From: Cordia subcordata
Taxonomy: Eukaryota > Streptophyta > Magnoliopsida > Boraginales > Cordiaceae
Direction: 5' to 3'
Length of the DNA stretch: 64,000 nucleotides
Assembly (NCBI GenBank): GCA_028554755.1
Contig: JAPTOF010000001.1
Coordinates: forward strand, 5,872,501-5,936,500
The position numbers were made by a program, and so were the translations under genes. The notes under the pieces were generated by a model. That model worked only from the letters and a program-made list of their open reading frames with translations. It had not been told where the DNA came from and made no database searches. Shown here in pieces: positions 1 to 13,500 of the stretch (positions are counted from its first letter, which is position 1; every line of letters begins with the position of its first letter).

Positions 1-159
1 GGGGGGGAATGGGGAGAGAGAGAGAGAAAATATACCTATATTGAAGACAGTAACTAATCAATAAGAGCCACTACTGTCGGTGGTTCTAATGACTGCTGAA
101 ATCTTGATATAGTTAAATTACAGTCAGAGATCTTATTTACAGGTTTCATTATCTTTTTT

Positions 160-290
160 TAAGGGATCAACAGTAGTTCTTCACCTCCTCCCAATAGTGA
201 CTCGAACTTTTAAATTGTAAGCCTAAAGTGGGGGGCGTAACTATTAACCTACAGCCTCACCTCTTATTGGCCTCATGACGTGGTGATTAA
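160..290 (-). mobile_element. Possible tRNA-like SINE fragment
   Basis: The reverse complement contains GGCTGTAGGTTAATAGTTA (A-box-like) and AAAGTTCGAGTCAC (B-box-like) about 45 bases apart. It lies left of the point where homology between the two NUDT3 copies starts (about 348). Identification is weak. Bases 1-28 are a G/GA-rich simple repeat. Confidence 0.3.
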
Positions 291-550
291 GAATTAAGAA
301 TATAGAATTAGACTAATAAGAAAACAAGAGCAACAAGGAAACTTCCCATTTTAATTGTCATGCCGCTTGCCAATACGATCTTAATTCAATCTTGATTTCC
401 CCAGCATTTTAATTGAGACCATTTTATTGCTTCTCCAACTAAATGCTTAAGTTATACTGTATGACAAATCTTCAATCTGGAATTTACTATTGCATAATTA
501 AGAATTGCAATAACAATTTCACAATGAGTTGATTATCTTTGGGAGTCCAG

Positions 551-2173
551 GATTTGCTTCCAAGGAGCTTGGTCAAGTCCATGTATGTTTCGTTCCTCGC
601 AACATGTTTCCGGTCTGTACGTTTCGGATTAGAGGAAGCTCACGGGTAAGTAATTCAATCGTCCTGCTTTAATCTGTAACATTGGCCTAACTTCATCATA
701 TTTTGCCAAATTATGACAGAAAAGGACAGGCACTGCAGTTTAATTATTTGTTTGAAAAAGGTGCCTTCATTTTGCTTCCTGATCAAACATTCTCTGTGGA
801 TTTTGACAAGGTATCACAAATTCAAGCATCTTATTTTTCTAGATGTTTCACTTTACCTTGAATTTAATTTGCATTTAATATCTTATTCTTTCGTGTTGCT
901 AGGTTGAAGATGCAGTTAAGAGCTTGAGTAAGGAGATTCTTACAATACAGGGAAGAGGTGATAAGGATGCAGCACGAGCACTTCTTGAGAAATATGGTGT
1001 TAAGACAGAACCATTGAGCAATGCTCTGGCAAAACTGGAAGAGGTTCAGGTAACAGCTTTGGTAACTTCTATCTTTTAAAAATGATGCCCAACATTGCAA
1101 AAATATAGATTTACGCTTAAAAACCAGTCATCCCAAGGAAGAAATATTAAACCTCAATTAACACATATGTGGCTCTTTATTCTTGGTTCTAAAGTTCATT
1201 CTTTGGAAACATGCTGTCTATATGCTGGAAGAATTGAGTCTTGATTTTTTCATTTGGTTGAAGAATCCTTGAGTTTGGAGCAGTGGTTTCTACTTTCTAG
1301 TATAGTTTTTGATGTGATCCCTGGAACAAACTACATGAAGAGGATGCAGATGCGTATCTTGAAATAAATGCTAGACCAAAGCCTCAAACTCAAGGATATA
1401 TGCTGATATATGTGGCTACTTATTCTTCGTTCTAAAATTTTGAGCCAAATGCAACACCATTCTTCGTTCTAAAATTTTAAGCCAATGCAACACCATAGCT
1501 GGCAAGCACAAAAGATACAATTAAGAAAATTTAGTCAGCCACTGGACTGAAATCAATGAAGCTTTCTGACTCCCCGACTATCAAATTGAAGAATGATTCA
1601 ATGTTTCCCTAATCTCACCATCCCATACTACTTGCCACACATAATTAATAGTTAGCCACTTAATAGTAGTTTGAGACCCACTAAACCCCCGGAATTCTAC
1701 AAACAACCACCATTTACCGTCCGAACAGTTTTCTTCTCAATAAATTGCTCGGAACTTTGAAAAGCATGTAGGTAAAAATGAATCATTTCAGCAGATGACA
1801 CTTCCATTTCAATCTCAACGTTTAGAAACAAAATATTTAGCTGAAATGTATTCACTAGGTTGTCCTTTTACAGTGTATCCTAAAACATACAAAGTGTAAG
1901 CACAGATTAGTTCAATAGATAATTAGTCATTCATTTCTCTTGCGAACTTTGCATGTTCAGTGGAGCTCTGGGACATTTTTGACTGGGAAAACTAATTAAT
2001 AGCAAGGCCTCATTTGTTGAAGTGTGTTGTTTATCAGTATATTTGGGTACATGCTGCTTCTTTGGCAAATCGTCTAATCTGTTCTTGATGTAACCTTGTC
2101 TCTTTGTCAGGTTCCAGTGGATATATTTCCTATATTCCCCATTGCTGAGCAGATATTTTCCAAGAGTGATTGA
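551..2173 (+). CDS. NUDT3: Nudix hydrolase 3 (DPP III-like) gene, C-terminal four exons of an upstream tandem copy
   Basis: Four exons are readable at 551-645, 720-810, 903-1049 and 2111-2173, ending in TGA. Their lengths (95, 91, 147, 63 nt) are identical to the last four exons of the complete gene at 4566-22588, and the splice phases match. The protein runs from DLLPRSLVKSMYVSFLA through GKGQALQFNYLFEKGAF to a terminal SKSD, which is the C-terminal part of the M49-like half of plant NUDT3. No stop or frameshift interrupts these exons, so the copy may be functional; the rest lies left of base 1. Differences from the downstream copy include FLAT for FLAG and FILLPDQ for FSLRPDQ. Intron homology with the other copy starts near 348; bases left of that do not match. 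An AATAAA-like signal lies near 2490. Whether the upstream gene is full length cannot be told here. Confidence 0.85.
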
Positions 2174-3268
2174 AGATAATTTATTCCTCTGGATTCCAAG
2201 AAGGGTTCCCCAAGCTTCAGTTTCTTCTACTTCTTCTGCAGTTATCATGAACTTGTATGAACTTTGTTACTGCCTTTCATATTTCATCAATTGGATTGGG
2301 AATGGCAAAATACAATAATTACCAGTTGAAGGTAAACATTTGCAATAAATGGAAATTCTGGCCTCTTGTGCCATTGAAATTTATTGTGTGATTGCTTTGT
2401 TGGAAGATGTTCTGCAAAGATTAATGTTGTGTTCATGTCATTTTTGGCAAAGTTTACTATTGTATGTAAGATGTGTTGGGTACCCTTCATAAATAAAATC
2501 TCATTTGCTTTGCCTTTATCTAGTACTATCATTTTTTCCTTTTTCTTTTTCTCTTTTTCGTCTTTATCTAGTATCGAGAATACCAATGATTAATTTGATG
2601 CATACTACAGCTAGCAAGTGATTGGCTTAAGTCAAAACTTATAAGTCATTGTGAACACCTATTAATTTTATTTTATTTTATTTTTTGTTAAACATATTTC
2701 ACATGAAAACATATATACCTTTTACAATCATTAACTAACAACTTAAAGGGGACTATTTACAGACGTATTTCCTTTTATTAAGTTTTTGGTAGTCCTCCTG
2801 CCTATAATCATATAGGCCACAACTATAGCAAATTATGTTTTTAGAAATATAATATTACTTTTAAAATAGTTAAAACGAAGAGAAATTATACCATGTACTT
2901 TATGAACTATGTACCCACTAAATATTGTACAATTTCAATGAACAAATACCATAAAATTTATGAACAAATAGTATAAAAATTATGACCAAACACGTCAATT
3001 AAATTGTTTGTAACTTTTTATTCTTTGTTCATATTTTATTAGTTCATTACTTTATATATATTTGTTCACCACTTTGCACACACATATACATAAAAACACA
3101 TTAACGCACACAGACCCATACATTATTAATATTGTGAAGAAATAGTATTAACATTCTTAACAGGCAGTATTAATATTATAAACAAAAATAAAGGAGCATG
3201 GGTGAACATGATGTCGAAGGAGCACAGGGTAAATTGAGAAAACCGAAACAATCAAAATAAAAAATAAG
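2174..3268. other. Spacer between the two NUDT3 copies, left part
   Basis: Up to about 2850 this is 3' UTR and flank homologous to 22589-23460, including TTGCATGTTCAGTGGAGCTCTGG-type intron/3' markers and the ATTTCACATGAAAACAT block (2698 versus 23192). From 2860 to 3268 it is AT-rich with repeated ATGAACAAATAC/ATGAACAAATAG motifs and no coding potential. Confidence 0.6.
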
Positions 3269-4313
3269 AATTTTTCCAATTAACCCCCTTAACGTGTAGC
3301 GCTAGTGACACTTTACAAGTATATTAATATCCACTTTAATCCATTGACTAATTGTCAAAACAGTTAAAATTAACATCTTTGCTCATATATCCATATTTAC
3401 CCTTAATATTATTGTTTAAAAAATAAATCTTATCCTTAACTGCAAAACACATTGTTAACCCCAAAACACATCGTTATTTGTATATACGATGCAAGGTTTC
3501 AATTCAAAACTAGATTAATAGAACTCATGGCAGCTGCAACAATTTGGAAAGAAAGAACACTAATAAAGTTCTCTTGTTGACTATTCTAAAATAACTACAC
3601 AAGAACAAACTAGTAATAGGTTGACTTCAATTCATGAGATCAAAAGACATAAAAGACCAGATTAACCTGAAAAATAACTGAATTTTCAAATATAATTCGA
3701 AGTAATAGTTTGACTTGCCTCCTTAGTCTTTGATCAAAATCTCTTCAATTTTAACCAAAATCAAGTTTCTCTAAATGGAATCAACAATGATAGTGAACAA
3801 TATGTTTTGGGTTAAGAAAAAATTTCATTTTCTTTTCTCTTTTGGTTTAAAACTCATTAAAACACTGAATAAAAGAAAGGTAACATGCATCAGTTCACAA
3901 ACCAAACAACAATAAATACATACGTAGAAAAAGCATAGAGCAAAGAAATTTACAACAGTACAAAGTTCTATTAGAACAAAGAAAATTTTCGTGGAAGAAA
4001 ATTACAACAAGAGAAAATTCTTGCACAAAATTTTCTTCAACTTGAGTAGAGGATCATGAACCAATTTTTGCAGCAATCAACCTTGCCAAATCACACAAGC
4101 AGCTAATGTGAATGGGTTATTTTTCTAAACGATAATATCATGTCTGACAAAAAAAAAACCAAATAATATTAAAGGTGAATATGAAAAATAAGCAAAGATG
4201 TTAATTTTAACAGGTTTTGACTGTTAATCAATAGATTAAAATGGACACTAATATACTTTAAGGGATAAAGTATCACAAGTTCTATACATTAAAAAAAATT
4301 AAGTGGAAAAATT
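3269..4313. mobile_element. Non-autonomous DNA transposon with ~140-bp terminal inverted repeats (Mutator-like candidate)
   Basis: The left arm (3269-3420) reads AATTTTTCCAATTAA...GACACTTTA...GTATATTAATATCCA...AGTTAAAATTAACATCTTTG...CCCTTAATATT. The reverse complement of 4145-4313 reads AATTTTTCCACTTAA...GATACTTTA...GTATATTAGTGTCCA...TGTTAAAATTAACATCTTTG...CCTTTAATATT. The arms agree for about 140 bases with few differences. The roughly 720-base interior has no ORF. A target-site duplication is not clear in the A-rich flanks. It sits 250 bases upstream of the complete NUDT3 gene. Confidence 0.75.
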
Positions 4314-4464
4314 ACAAAAAAATAATAATCAATAATTTGTATTAAATAACATTTTTACCCAAAACTTTCCAAAGTTGGGGGTTTAAAAGTTTAGATCAAC
4401 CCAACCAGAACCGAATTCTGAAATTAACATGGGGTTAGGCCCACGCTGAGTTGGATTCTCCGTA

Positions 4465-4535
4465 CCTAAAACACGCACATGAACTTGTAAGAAAACAACT
4501 AAAACACGCACATCAACTTGAAGAAAACAACTTGA
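4465..4535. repeat. Short direct repeat just upstream of the NUDT3 start
   Basis: AAAACACGCACATGAACTTG and AAAACACGCACATCAACTTG lie about 33 bases apart, each followed by (T)AAGAAAACAACT. They fall in the presumed 5' UTR or core promoter, 30-100 bases before the ATG. Confidence 0.8.
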
Positions 4536-4565
4536 AACATTATAGTAAGACAAAGAAGCTTGAAA

Positions 4566-7500
4566 ATGGCTGCTGCGCAAGCTGTTGAAGCTGTTGTGGA
4601 TGATCAAATCAACAAAGCAGAAGAATACCTCGATGTTCTCACAAAGACCGGTGAACCTACTGGCATCTCCAAACCCAGGTCAAACCTTTTCGTTATACAT
4701 TCCACCATTATCAAAAAATAAACAAAAGAAAAGAAAAAGAATTCAATTGAAATGTGTTCTTGGAACCGAATAGAGAATCTAGACCCTTTTGATGTTTTAT
4801 GAACTTGAGTGTTAAGCAATGCATGAAGGAGAAAAAGTTGTGTGCTTTTTCGTTAATTTTCCACTTGGTATTGACTAATTGATCATTCAGAGTTCTATCT
4901 GAAGTATACGAATTTGTGTCGTTTTGATTGATGTTTTATAGTCATGCATGGTTTTAGTAATTAATTAATGGGAAAAAAGATTAAAAAAAAGGAAAAAAAA
5001 GAAGAAAAGAAAAAGAATTCAGTTGAAATGTGTTCTTGGTACCCAATAGAGAATTTAGAATCTTTTTATGTTTTATCACCTTAAGGCTTAAGCAATGCAT
5101 GAAGGAGAAAAAGTTGTGTTTTTTCTCCTTAACTTTCCACTTGGTTTTGAGTAACTGATCATTCAGGGTTCTAATTGAAGTATACGAATTTGTATCGTTT
5201 TTGGTTGCAGTTTTATAGTCATGTGTGGTTTTTAGTAATTAAATGAATGTAATCATATGCTGTAATGGCAAATAAGCAAAATGGAAAAGATGATGTAATG
5301 ACATGGCAGGAGCTAAGCAAAATTTGCCTGAAGCCAACCAGTTATGATGCACTAAAGGCGTGACAGAGAGCAAGGCAGTGAAGACACGTTTGGCTTGCAG
5401 AATAGCTTATAAATAGAGATGCAAGCAGTATAATGTAGTAGGCTTCTCTTAGGAGTTTACCAGTTAACTCGAACCAACTGGATTTGTCCTTTGTAATTTT
5501 GCTTTACAATCAATACAAATCTTCAAATTCTCGGTTCTAAGTTTGTAATTCCCCAGATTATCGTATAATCCTGTGAGGTTCATCTCATATACATGGGTTC
5601 GGTTCGAGAAAATAGTCTCTTGGAGAGAATGCAATGTAAAATCGATCGTATAGTGGGAGCTTCGTGCACTAGGTTGAGTACCCTTAATATGCTAATATTG
5701 TATATTGGTTTTATAACCTTGTAATTTGTTTGAATGTTGCTGCTGTTATAGGGGAGCCATTCATAGAGATGGTGATTATCATCGAGCTGTTCATGTCTGG
5801 ATATATGCTGAAAGTACACAAGAGCTACTAGTGCAAAAGCGTGCCGACTGTAAGGACTCATGGCCTGGTTTGTGGGATATTTCCAGTGCTGGCCATATAT
5901 CTGCTGGAGATAAATCCCTTATGACAGCCTGGTAATCTCCATCCTTGTAGACACCACACCTGTTTAGAATGAATAGGCTTAAAGGACATCATCATCTTTC
6001 TGTTGAAAGTAGCTTCTGCGTAATGATTTCTGTCATTGTTATGTGCTTCTCTATTTGAAAGCACTCAGCTTGACTCAACTACGTACATGCATCTTAATCT
6101 GACAGCTAATCTCTCTCTTGATTTATTTTGCCCGTTCTACCTGATATAGGCTCGCTGTTGTTTTTGGTTGCTATTTGAATGAGACCATGATTCATGAATT
6201 TTGCATGGTTACAGGAGGGAGCTTGATGAAGAGCTTGGTATAAAGCTGCCTGACAATGCATTTGAATTGATATTTGTTTTTCTCCAGGAGTGGTTAGTAG
6301 ATGGAAACCCCTTACCTAGTGCTCTGCAGTTCTTTTCATATTTACATTCATTGACCTCAATGAAAGCACTATTATCAGTCATTATTAGTGTCTCTGCAAG
6401 ATAATTAATTTTTATCATCATACCTTCACCAAAGTTGTGGTTTGATGTGTGAAAGTTGAGGTTGCTGGTATATGGTTTACTACCTAACATGGTCTAGTCA
6501 GAACAGAGTTTTGTGTTTATAGTGTGTACTAGATCAGTAAACACTCGCATGGACGTCTTCAGTGAGCTATGCAGAAGGAAAAAATGGACGAGAACAGAGA
6601 TATGTTCAAACATTTTTAGGAAAAGCTATATGATGCTTTAATAAACTTTTGCATGTCTGCGTGCAGCCAGACATGTAAAACATATTTTTCTAATGTTAAA
6701 ACAGTAAACATATGTTTTGAATGTTAAAACACGTGAAGCATGCAAATGAAAGAGAGAAGAAAGTAAAGGCAGCCTGCTGCATAATCACTGTGCCTGAAAT
6801 TTTATCTTTTCTAAAGATTCAATAAATAAGTAAATCCTTTGCATGAATTCATCTTTTTAAATAGTTTTTGATCTATATTATTTCTTTCTCATAAATCAAG
6901 AAGCACATTTCTGCTAAATAGCTTTCTTGTGTTTTCAGGAGAGCCTTAGTATGTAAGCAACTAGATGTGAGGAAAGGAATTTGCCCCAGAACACAGAGAA
7001 ATAGTAGCATGCCTCAATTAATTTTCTATGTACTACGGGCTGATAAAACTTTTAGAAATCTGTCAAATTATGGCTGGAGTTGACGTAGAACCAAGCCACA
7101 AAAAAGAAATTAGAGGATAATAACAATAAAAGAAAAAGTTTGAAGGAGAATCTAGAGTAGTAGGGGAGTGAAGGAAATTCTGTTTTCAGTTTCTCAAGTT
7201 GGATGTTTGATCAACATTTTCTTCCTAGGAAAGAAGAAAAAGTTGCCCTCTTCTCTTAGGAATTATATTGAGGGTGCTTGACACATTGAAGACCATGTGA
7301 ATTTTGGCTTGAAAGATCTACACAGTGAAGTCTATAATATTAACAGATGTGTATTTCTGATAAATTAGATAGATAGAGATTCATTGTAGTCAAAAAACAA
7401 CTTTTCTTCTCAAGATCTTGTGTTTTAGACGGTCTATCAAGTTATGACAAATTTTACATTTGGTTGCAGTGTTACCAATGATGGTAAATTCATAAACCAT

Positions 7501-10500
7501 GAATACAATGATGTATACCTTGTCACCACATTAGCTCCAATCCCATTGGAGGCTTTTACTCTTCAGGTCAGGTGGTTGAATTTGTGATGCATTTTTCGGA
7601 AATGATATTCTCATGTACCTGCACAGTTGGTCTCCATTAAATTGGTGCATTGAATTGCGTTGAATGCAGATAATGGTTTCAGTTATATAGAGGAGGGAAC
7701 CAAGTATCCTAAAATTGCCACTTGTACATTCAATAATATCTTTGTTGGCAGGAGATTGTGGAAAATCATCACAACTGAGTTGCTTGATGTTTATTTAGAA
7801 ATTCTATTAGGGTCATTACTGCTCTGATAAGAATGGACAATATGGACAATTCACAGTTTTCTTCAGCATTTTTCATGCAGGAAAGCTTATTTTGCTTCTT
7901 ACCATCCGTAGATCCAAAGACATCTGAAATTATTTCTTGACTTTTGAATGTAGGAATCAGAAGTTGCAGCTGTTAAATATATTGCTGTTGAAGAGTACAG
8001 AAGCTTACTAGCTAAAGAAGATCCGAACTATGTGCCTTATGACGTAGATGGTCAATATGGTCAATTCTTTGATATACTTGCAAAGAGGTATGCTAGATAG
8101 AACGGTAATGAATTTCATATTTGCACCTGTCCATTCATCTGCTTCCAAACATTATTGTAGGTGGGTGATACACTCCTGCATACTGCATTTATAATGTTCC
8201 TGTCTTTTATTATTCAATATCTTCTCTTATGCACTCAAGTTACCACAACGTAATTACACCTTAATTACTACACAGTTAAATAATTTAATTTTAGAATAAA
8301 TATTTAATTTTAAAAATAATATTATTTTTAAAATTTATATTAATGCTAACAAATATTTAAAGATGTAATTTATTAAAAATAAAAATATTATTTATTATAA
8401 AATAAATATGAATAATTAAAAATATATGAATTATAAATATAAATATATGAAACTAAAAACTATCTAATACTAATATTTTCAAATTTAAAAAATTATTTAT
8501 CAAAAATATTATTTATTTATAATTTTTATTTATTACATATTTATATATTTTGAACTATTTATTTAATAATTTTTTATTTAAATTTTATTTAAATATATTT
8601 ATTTTTATAATTTATTTATTTATTATTTATTTTTATTTTATAGTGAAACATGTCAAATATAAAAATAATAAAAGAGTACGAAAAGTTGTTAGCGAGTAAT
8701 TATACAGTGTAATTGCACCAATTCAAACCTCCCCCAATGAGAATTAGAGAGTGTAATTGGGGAGGTCTAATTACACTCCATTCACCTCTGACCAAGTAAT
8801 TGCTTGGTTGGACAAATGCATCTAATTGTGTAATTACTCCCATTTACACTTAAATCCAATTACAAAGTGACTTTTCAAACACGCCATAAATTGTCTACAG
8901 CTTGTATCTTCTAACCTAGCTACTATACATTGCAAGTCACAATTGACATGCAACCACACGTGAAGACACACATCATATTGGAGAGTTGATAAGTTTCCTA
9001 ACACACTCATATGTTAGACATTTTTTGTGGTCATTTCAAGTAATCTTGAGATTGTGGATAGTTGTCATGCTTATGTGCTTCTTAATATATACTCCTATAG
9101 GTACAAAGAGAATGTGGAAGCATGGAGTTGGAATTTACAGAAGCGATTGAGTCGTTATGCTCAAATATCACTCAATGCAGAGGTTCTTAACTTGTGGTTA
9201 ACTTCACTTTATGGGTAGTATTCATTTGCAAGACCATGATAATGAATTCAATATGTTTACTTCGAGTACTTGTACTTCTTTTCCATAAAACCTGGTAGAA
9301 AGCATGGTTGTGTAAAATTATTTGAATTCAACGTCACATTTTCAGTCAATTTGGACCTGAGCCCTCAGAAATGGGGATGAGTATTATTGTCTAATTTGTT
9401 ATTATTACTGCCTATGAGAGTCCTCGGTAATTCTCCTAAAACTAAGATTCACATTTTCTGATATTGTTCTGAACTTTGTCTAGATCAGTGTGCCAAGAGT
9501 TAAGAACATTAGGTTGTGAAAATTTATTTCATTCAATTTGCTTCATATGAAGAGCTAAGGGTATGTGACATGACCAAATTTGGCCAGTTTCAGATATTTT
9601 GATCTGGGGTACGGGACATCTTTTTGTTTAGGAGTTAGACTATTATTCGGCTTTATTTGACTTGAAAATTGAACTTTGAGAATTTGCTTTCTTAACATGA
9701 GGTGGAAAGTTGATCAACCAATGCAAAAAGATAGGTCCTAGAGCTCCAAAATGAATTGTGATTTGAAAGAGTTTTTACTGAGAGATGGTGAAAAGGATTA
9801 GCATTTTTGGGACTCAGGCCCACCTCTTTACTTCTTTTGTGGATAAATATAGTTCGGAGGACAAGAGATATAGAATCAATATCAAAAGTTATATTAATAT
9901 TTGTAGTGCTTTGTTATTAGTAAACATAGCTAAAGTTATTTAGAGACATTTGTTAATGGCCAATTTGAAACATTCCTTACATGCTCGTAGAGTAAATCAT
10001 ATGAACAAGTCTGTGCAAGAATCGAGAATCAGTAATACAAGGCTATGACTATAAACCTCGAAACAATTTCATAAAGAGTAACTTCCTGGCTTATATTGGT
10101 AAGAAATTCAGTGACCTTTTTGCCAATCCATTTACAATTTTTTGGGAAGTCTTGAGATCTAAATTGCTCTTTACTGTGTCTTGTTTTGCAAATCATGAGA
10201 TATAACTTGCTGTTACCCTTTCTTCACTGGAGGAGCCTCCTTTTTTCTTGCAACCAATGTCTAATAGCCACCTGTAGTACTGGTGAGCCAAATCATCCTA
10301 CTTACAATTCCTCATAATTGAATGCTCCTCAACCAAGATTTTTGTAACTCCTACTTATGCTTAGAGTCAAGAATTTCTGTGCTGATGAGGATTTGTTTAT
10401 CCCATTTTGGTACTATAAGTTCCGGTGCTATTCTCAGAGATAGGTATAAGAGCTTTTGTATTCGTGCATAAAATCAATTATTGCCCTTCCGTTCTTTTTT

Positions 10501-13500
10501 ACATATCATGGGTAGTTAGGTCAGAATGCTTTCTTACCATGAATTATCCATGGACATTTCAAAAGATGTAGAGAAGAAAACATCAATCTCACTTTCTTCC
10601 GAGGTGTTTGTCTTTTAATTTAGTTTATCAAGTTGCACATTAGAGCTTCTACAGACTCCACATCTCATTCGTTAGCTGACAACAGCGTAGCATTCTCTTC
10701 CAGCCACCTGAGATCTTTTCTGGTGTTGCAGATTAATGGGCTGACAGATGCTGACAGAGAAGCAATGGAATTAATTATTAGAGCTGCAAGAATCATGGAT
10801 GATATTTTCCATTTGCAGGTTTTTATTTCCTTTTTCTTTTTTTTTAACCCTCACCGACACTCCCAACCCAACCCCTGGCCCCTCATAGTTTTTGAACCTA
10901 GGTCATCACTCTTTAGGGAGTAGTTTTAACCGCTTGAGCTACTCCCATATCCCATTTTCCATTTGCACGTTGTATTAGTGAAATACTTAAAGAGGCTCTT
11001 AAGCGATTTGTCACATATAGATTATTATCCAGTGGAACTTGTGCTTCCTTGAGCCAGTAGTCAAAACGTGCATGTATTAACTCACAACTCAGAAATTTGG
11101 CCTCTTCATCGAGTGATTTTACATGGTCTAAAACCACCTTGGTCAGAGTCGGTCCATAACGAGATCCACCTTACACCTTCATCAATTTCCATTTTTCCTC
11201 TTTTTTTTTTTTGGGGGGGGGGGGGGGTAGTTGATCTTGTCCCGGACCCTATTGCATGGTCTCTTCATTGAGTGATTTTATGTGGTCTATAACTACCTTG
11301 GTCAGAGTTGGTCCATGAGAAGATCCACCTTACATCTTCGTCAATTTCCATTTTTCCTCTTTTTTCTTTTTCTTTTTTCGGTGGGTGGGGGGAGGGGGGG
11401 GGGGATTGTTGATCTTGTCCTGGACCCTACTGCATTATATGGCTTGCTTCTTGGTAACTCAATACTAATGATTGTCTTTACAAAATGGCTTCTGTGTCTC
11501 TAATATCTTCTTGGTCAATTGTTTTTTGTTTGCAGTTGTACATATCATTCATGTCTCTGCAAAATTTCATCTACTTGTATAAATCAGTATGATATGCGTA
11601 TGCATTACTAGTTCTTTGGGAATGATCTTATTTTAAGATGCTTATCCTATTGAAATTTAGAGATATCTTATCACATGTACCATGCATTCTATAGTTGTAA
11701 AAAATAAGATAGGATGGATTGCTTATTTTTTGTAAGATAAAAAGTATGGTTCTGTTTTGAATTTTCATAAGATGCATGATAAGATTTTTTAAATCTCATA
11801 AGATGTATCCTCATTTCAATAGGATAAGCATCTTAAAATAAGACTATAACAAACAGAGCATACATATATCCGGTCAGTTATAAAATTTTAGGCTTTTCTC
11901 GTAGTTGCTGAATCCCTTGCACTGCAAGTTATCTTGGTTAACATTGACATTTAAGCAGCCTTTTTTGAGTTATCATGGTGACTTTTAAGTTATCTAAGTA
12001 GAATAGCAGCAAGACATTTGAGGGAGATAGAACATTATATAGTCTTTGCTATGCAGTGTTGCTAATCATGAGATCATGACAGTACAATAATCACTTTTCT
12101 TGTGACAATTGAGAATCATAAGAATTTTAAGAGGAAATGATCTTACTGAGTGTGTAGGGGTTGCCAGTTATGGGATTATCACAATAGAAATTCTTCTCTC
12201 CTGCCATGATGTGAGAATCATAGGATGTATACCCTGAGAAACAGGGATCTTGAATTTATTTCTGAGATATTGAGGCTTAAATAATTTCTTAACGGAAATG
12301 ATTAATCAACTCATTCTCTTACAGACCAAACATTTTTCTCTCTCTTTTTCTGTTTATAAAATTTATCAATTCAATCTGATTATTCTTGTGTATCCATGAT
12401 ACACAGGTTTGGCACAACAATCCATCTTTAAGAGATTGGTTGAGAGAGCACGCTGATCAGTCTCCTCTGGACAAGCAAAAGTGGATGTACTATTTTATTA
12501 ATAAAAGTCCATGGTATGTTACTTAGTAATGTGATGTCCTCTATTTCTTTGATATATTTCTTGTCTCATTTAAGTATCTTCCTGTGTTTTATGCATATAA
12601 TTGATAACATTAATCTACTGGGGCAACTGGTGGGCATATTTGTGTAGGCATTTCTTTTAAAAATGAAGATATACATGCAACATGTGCAGATAGGGATGGT
12701 GGTCTTACATATATATTAGGAAGTGTAAAATTGACATTTGGTTTCTATATTGATGCTACAGAAACCATTAATATGAGCTATAGCATCTCTTAACCTGATC
12801 CATATAGTCATCCATGAATTCTGTGTTATCTTCAGGTGTTGATTTATTGTCTTTTGGGAGGGATATATTAGGCTTAATGCTAATGAGCCCGCAGGGTTCT
12901 GATTGCTATATGATTCCCCATGATAAATTTAATTGATTTTGTTGTCATCATGCTTAATACTAAAACATCTGCATCTGTTCTAGCTATAACCATTTCAGCT
13001 GTTAACATCATTTTGTGATCAAGCTGAGCATTGACTTGAAACTCCAATTTTCTACTAAAGAACTTTTGTTTCTCGTCTAGTGCAAATCTCTCCATAAATT
13101 AGCAAAAGTGAAAGCTGTATGTGATATCTCTTATTGGCAGGTCTTGTCTTGATGAAAATGAAGCATATTTGACAACTGCAGACTCAGCTGTCAGGCTGTG
13201 TTCAGATGCCACAAAACCAGTAACTGGATGGGAAGGTCTTAAGTATAAATTAGCATTTCCTACTCGGAAACCACCTGGTGCTAATTTTTATCCCCCAGAT
13301 ATGGACAAGAAGGTAAGAAGACTAGGAAGACTACTGGAATGCAAGTACTGTTCCACTTGCATGGTCATCACATGTCAAGATGCTACCCTTGATGTATTTT
13401 AGTGAAGCTGTTCTTTCCATCATAGGAATTTCAATTATGGAAGGACAATCTGTCAGAGGATCAGAAGAATGAAGCAATAGGCTATTTTACTGTTATTAGA

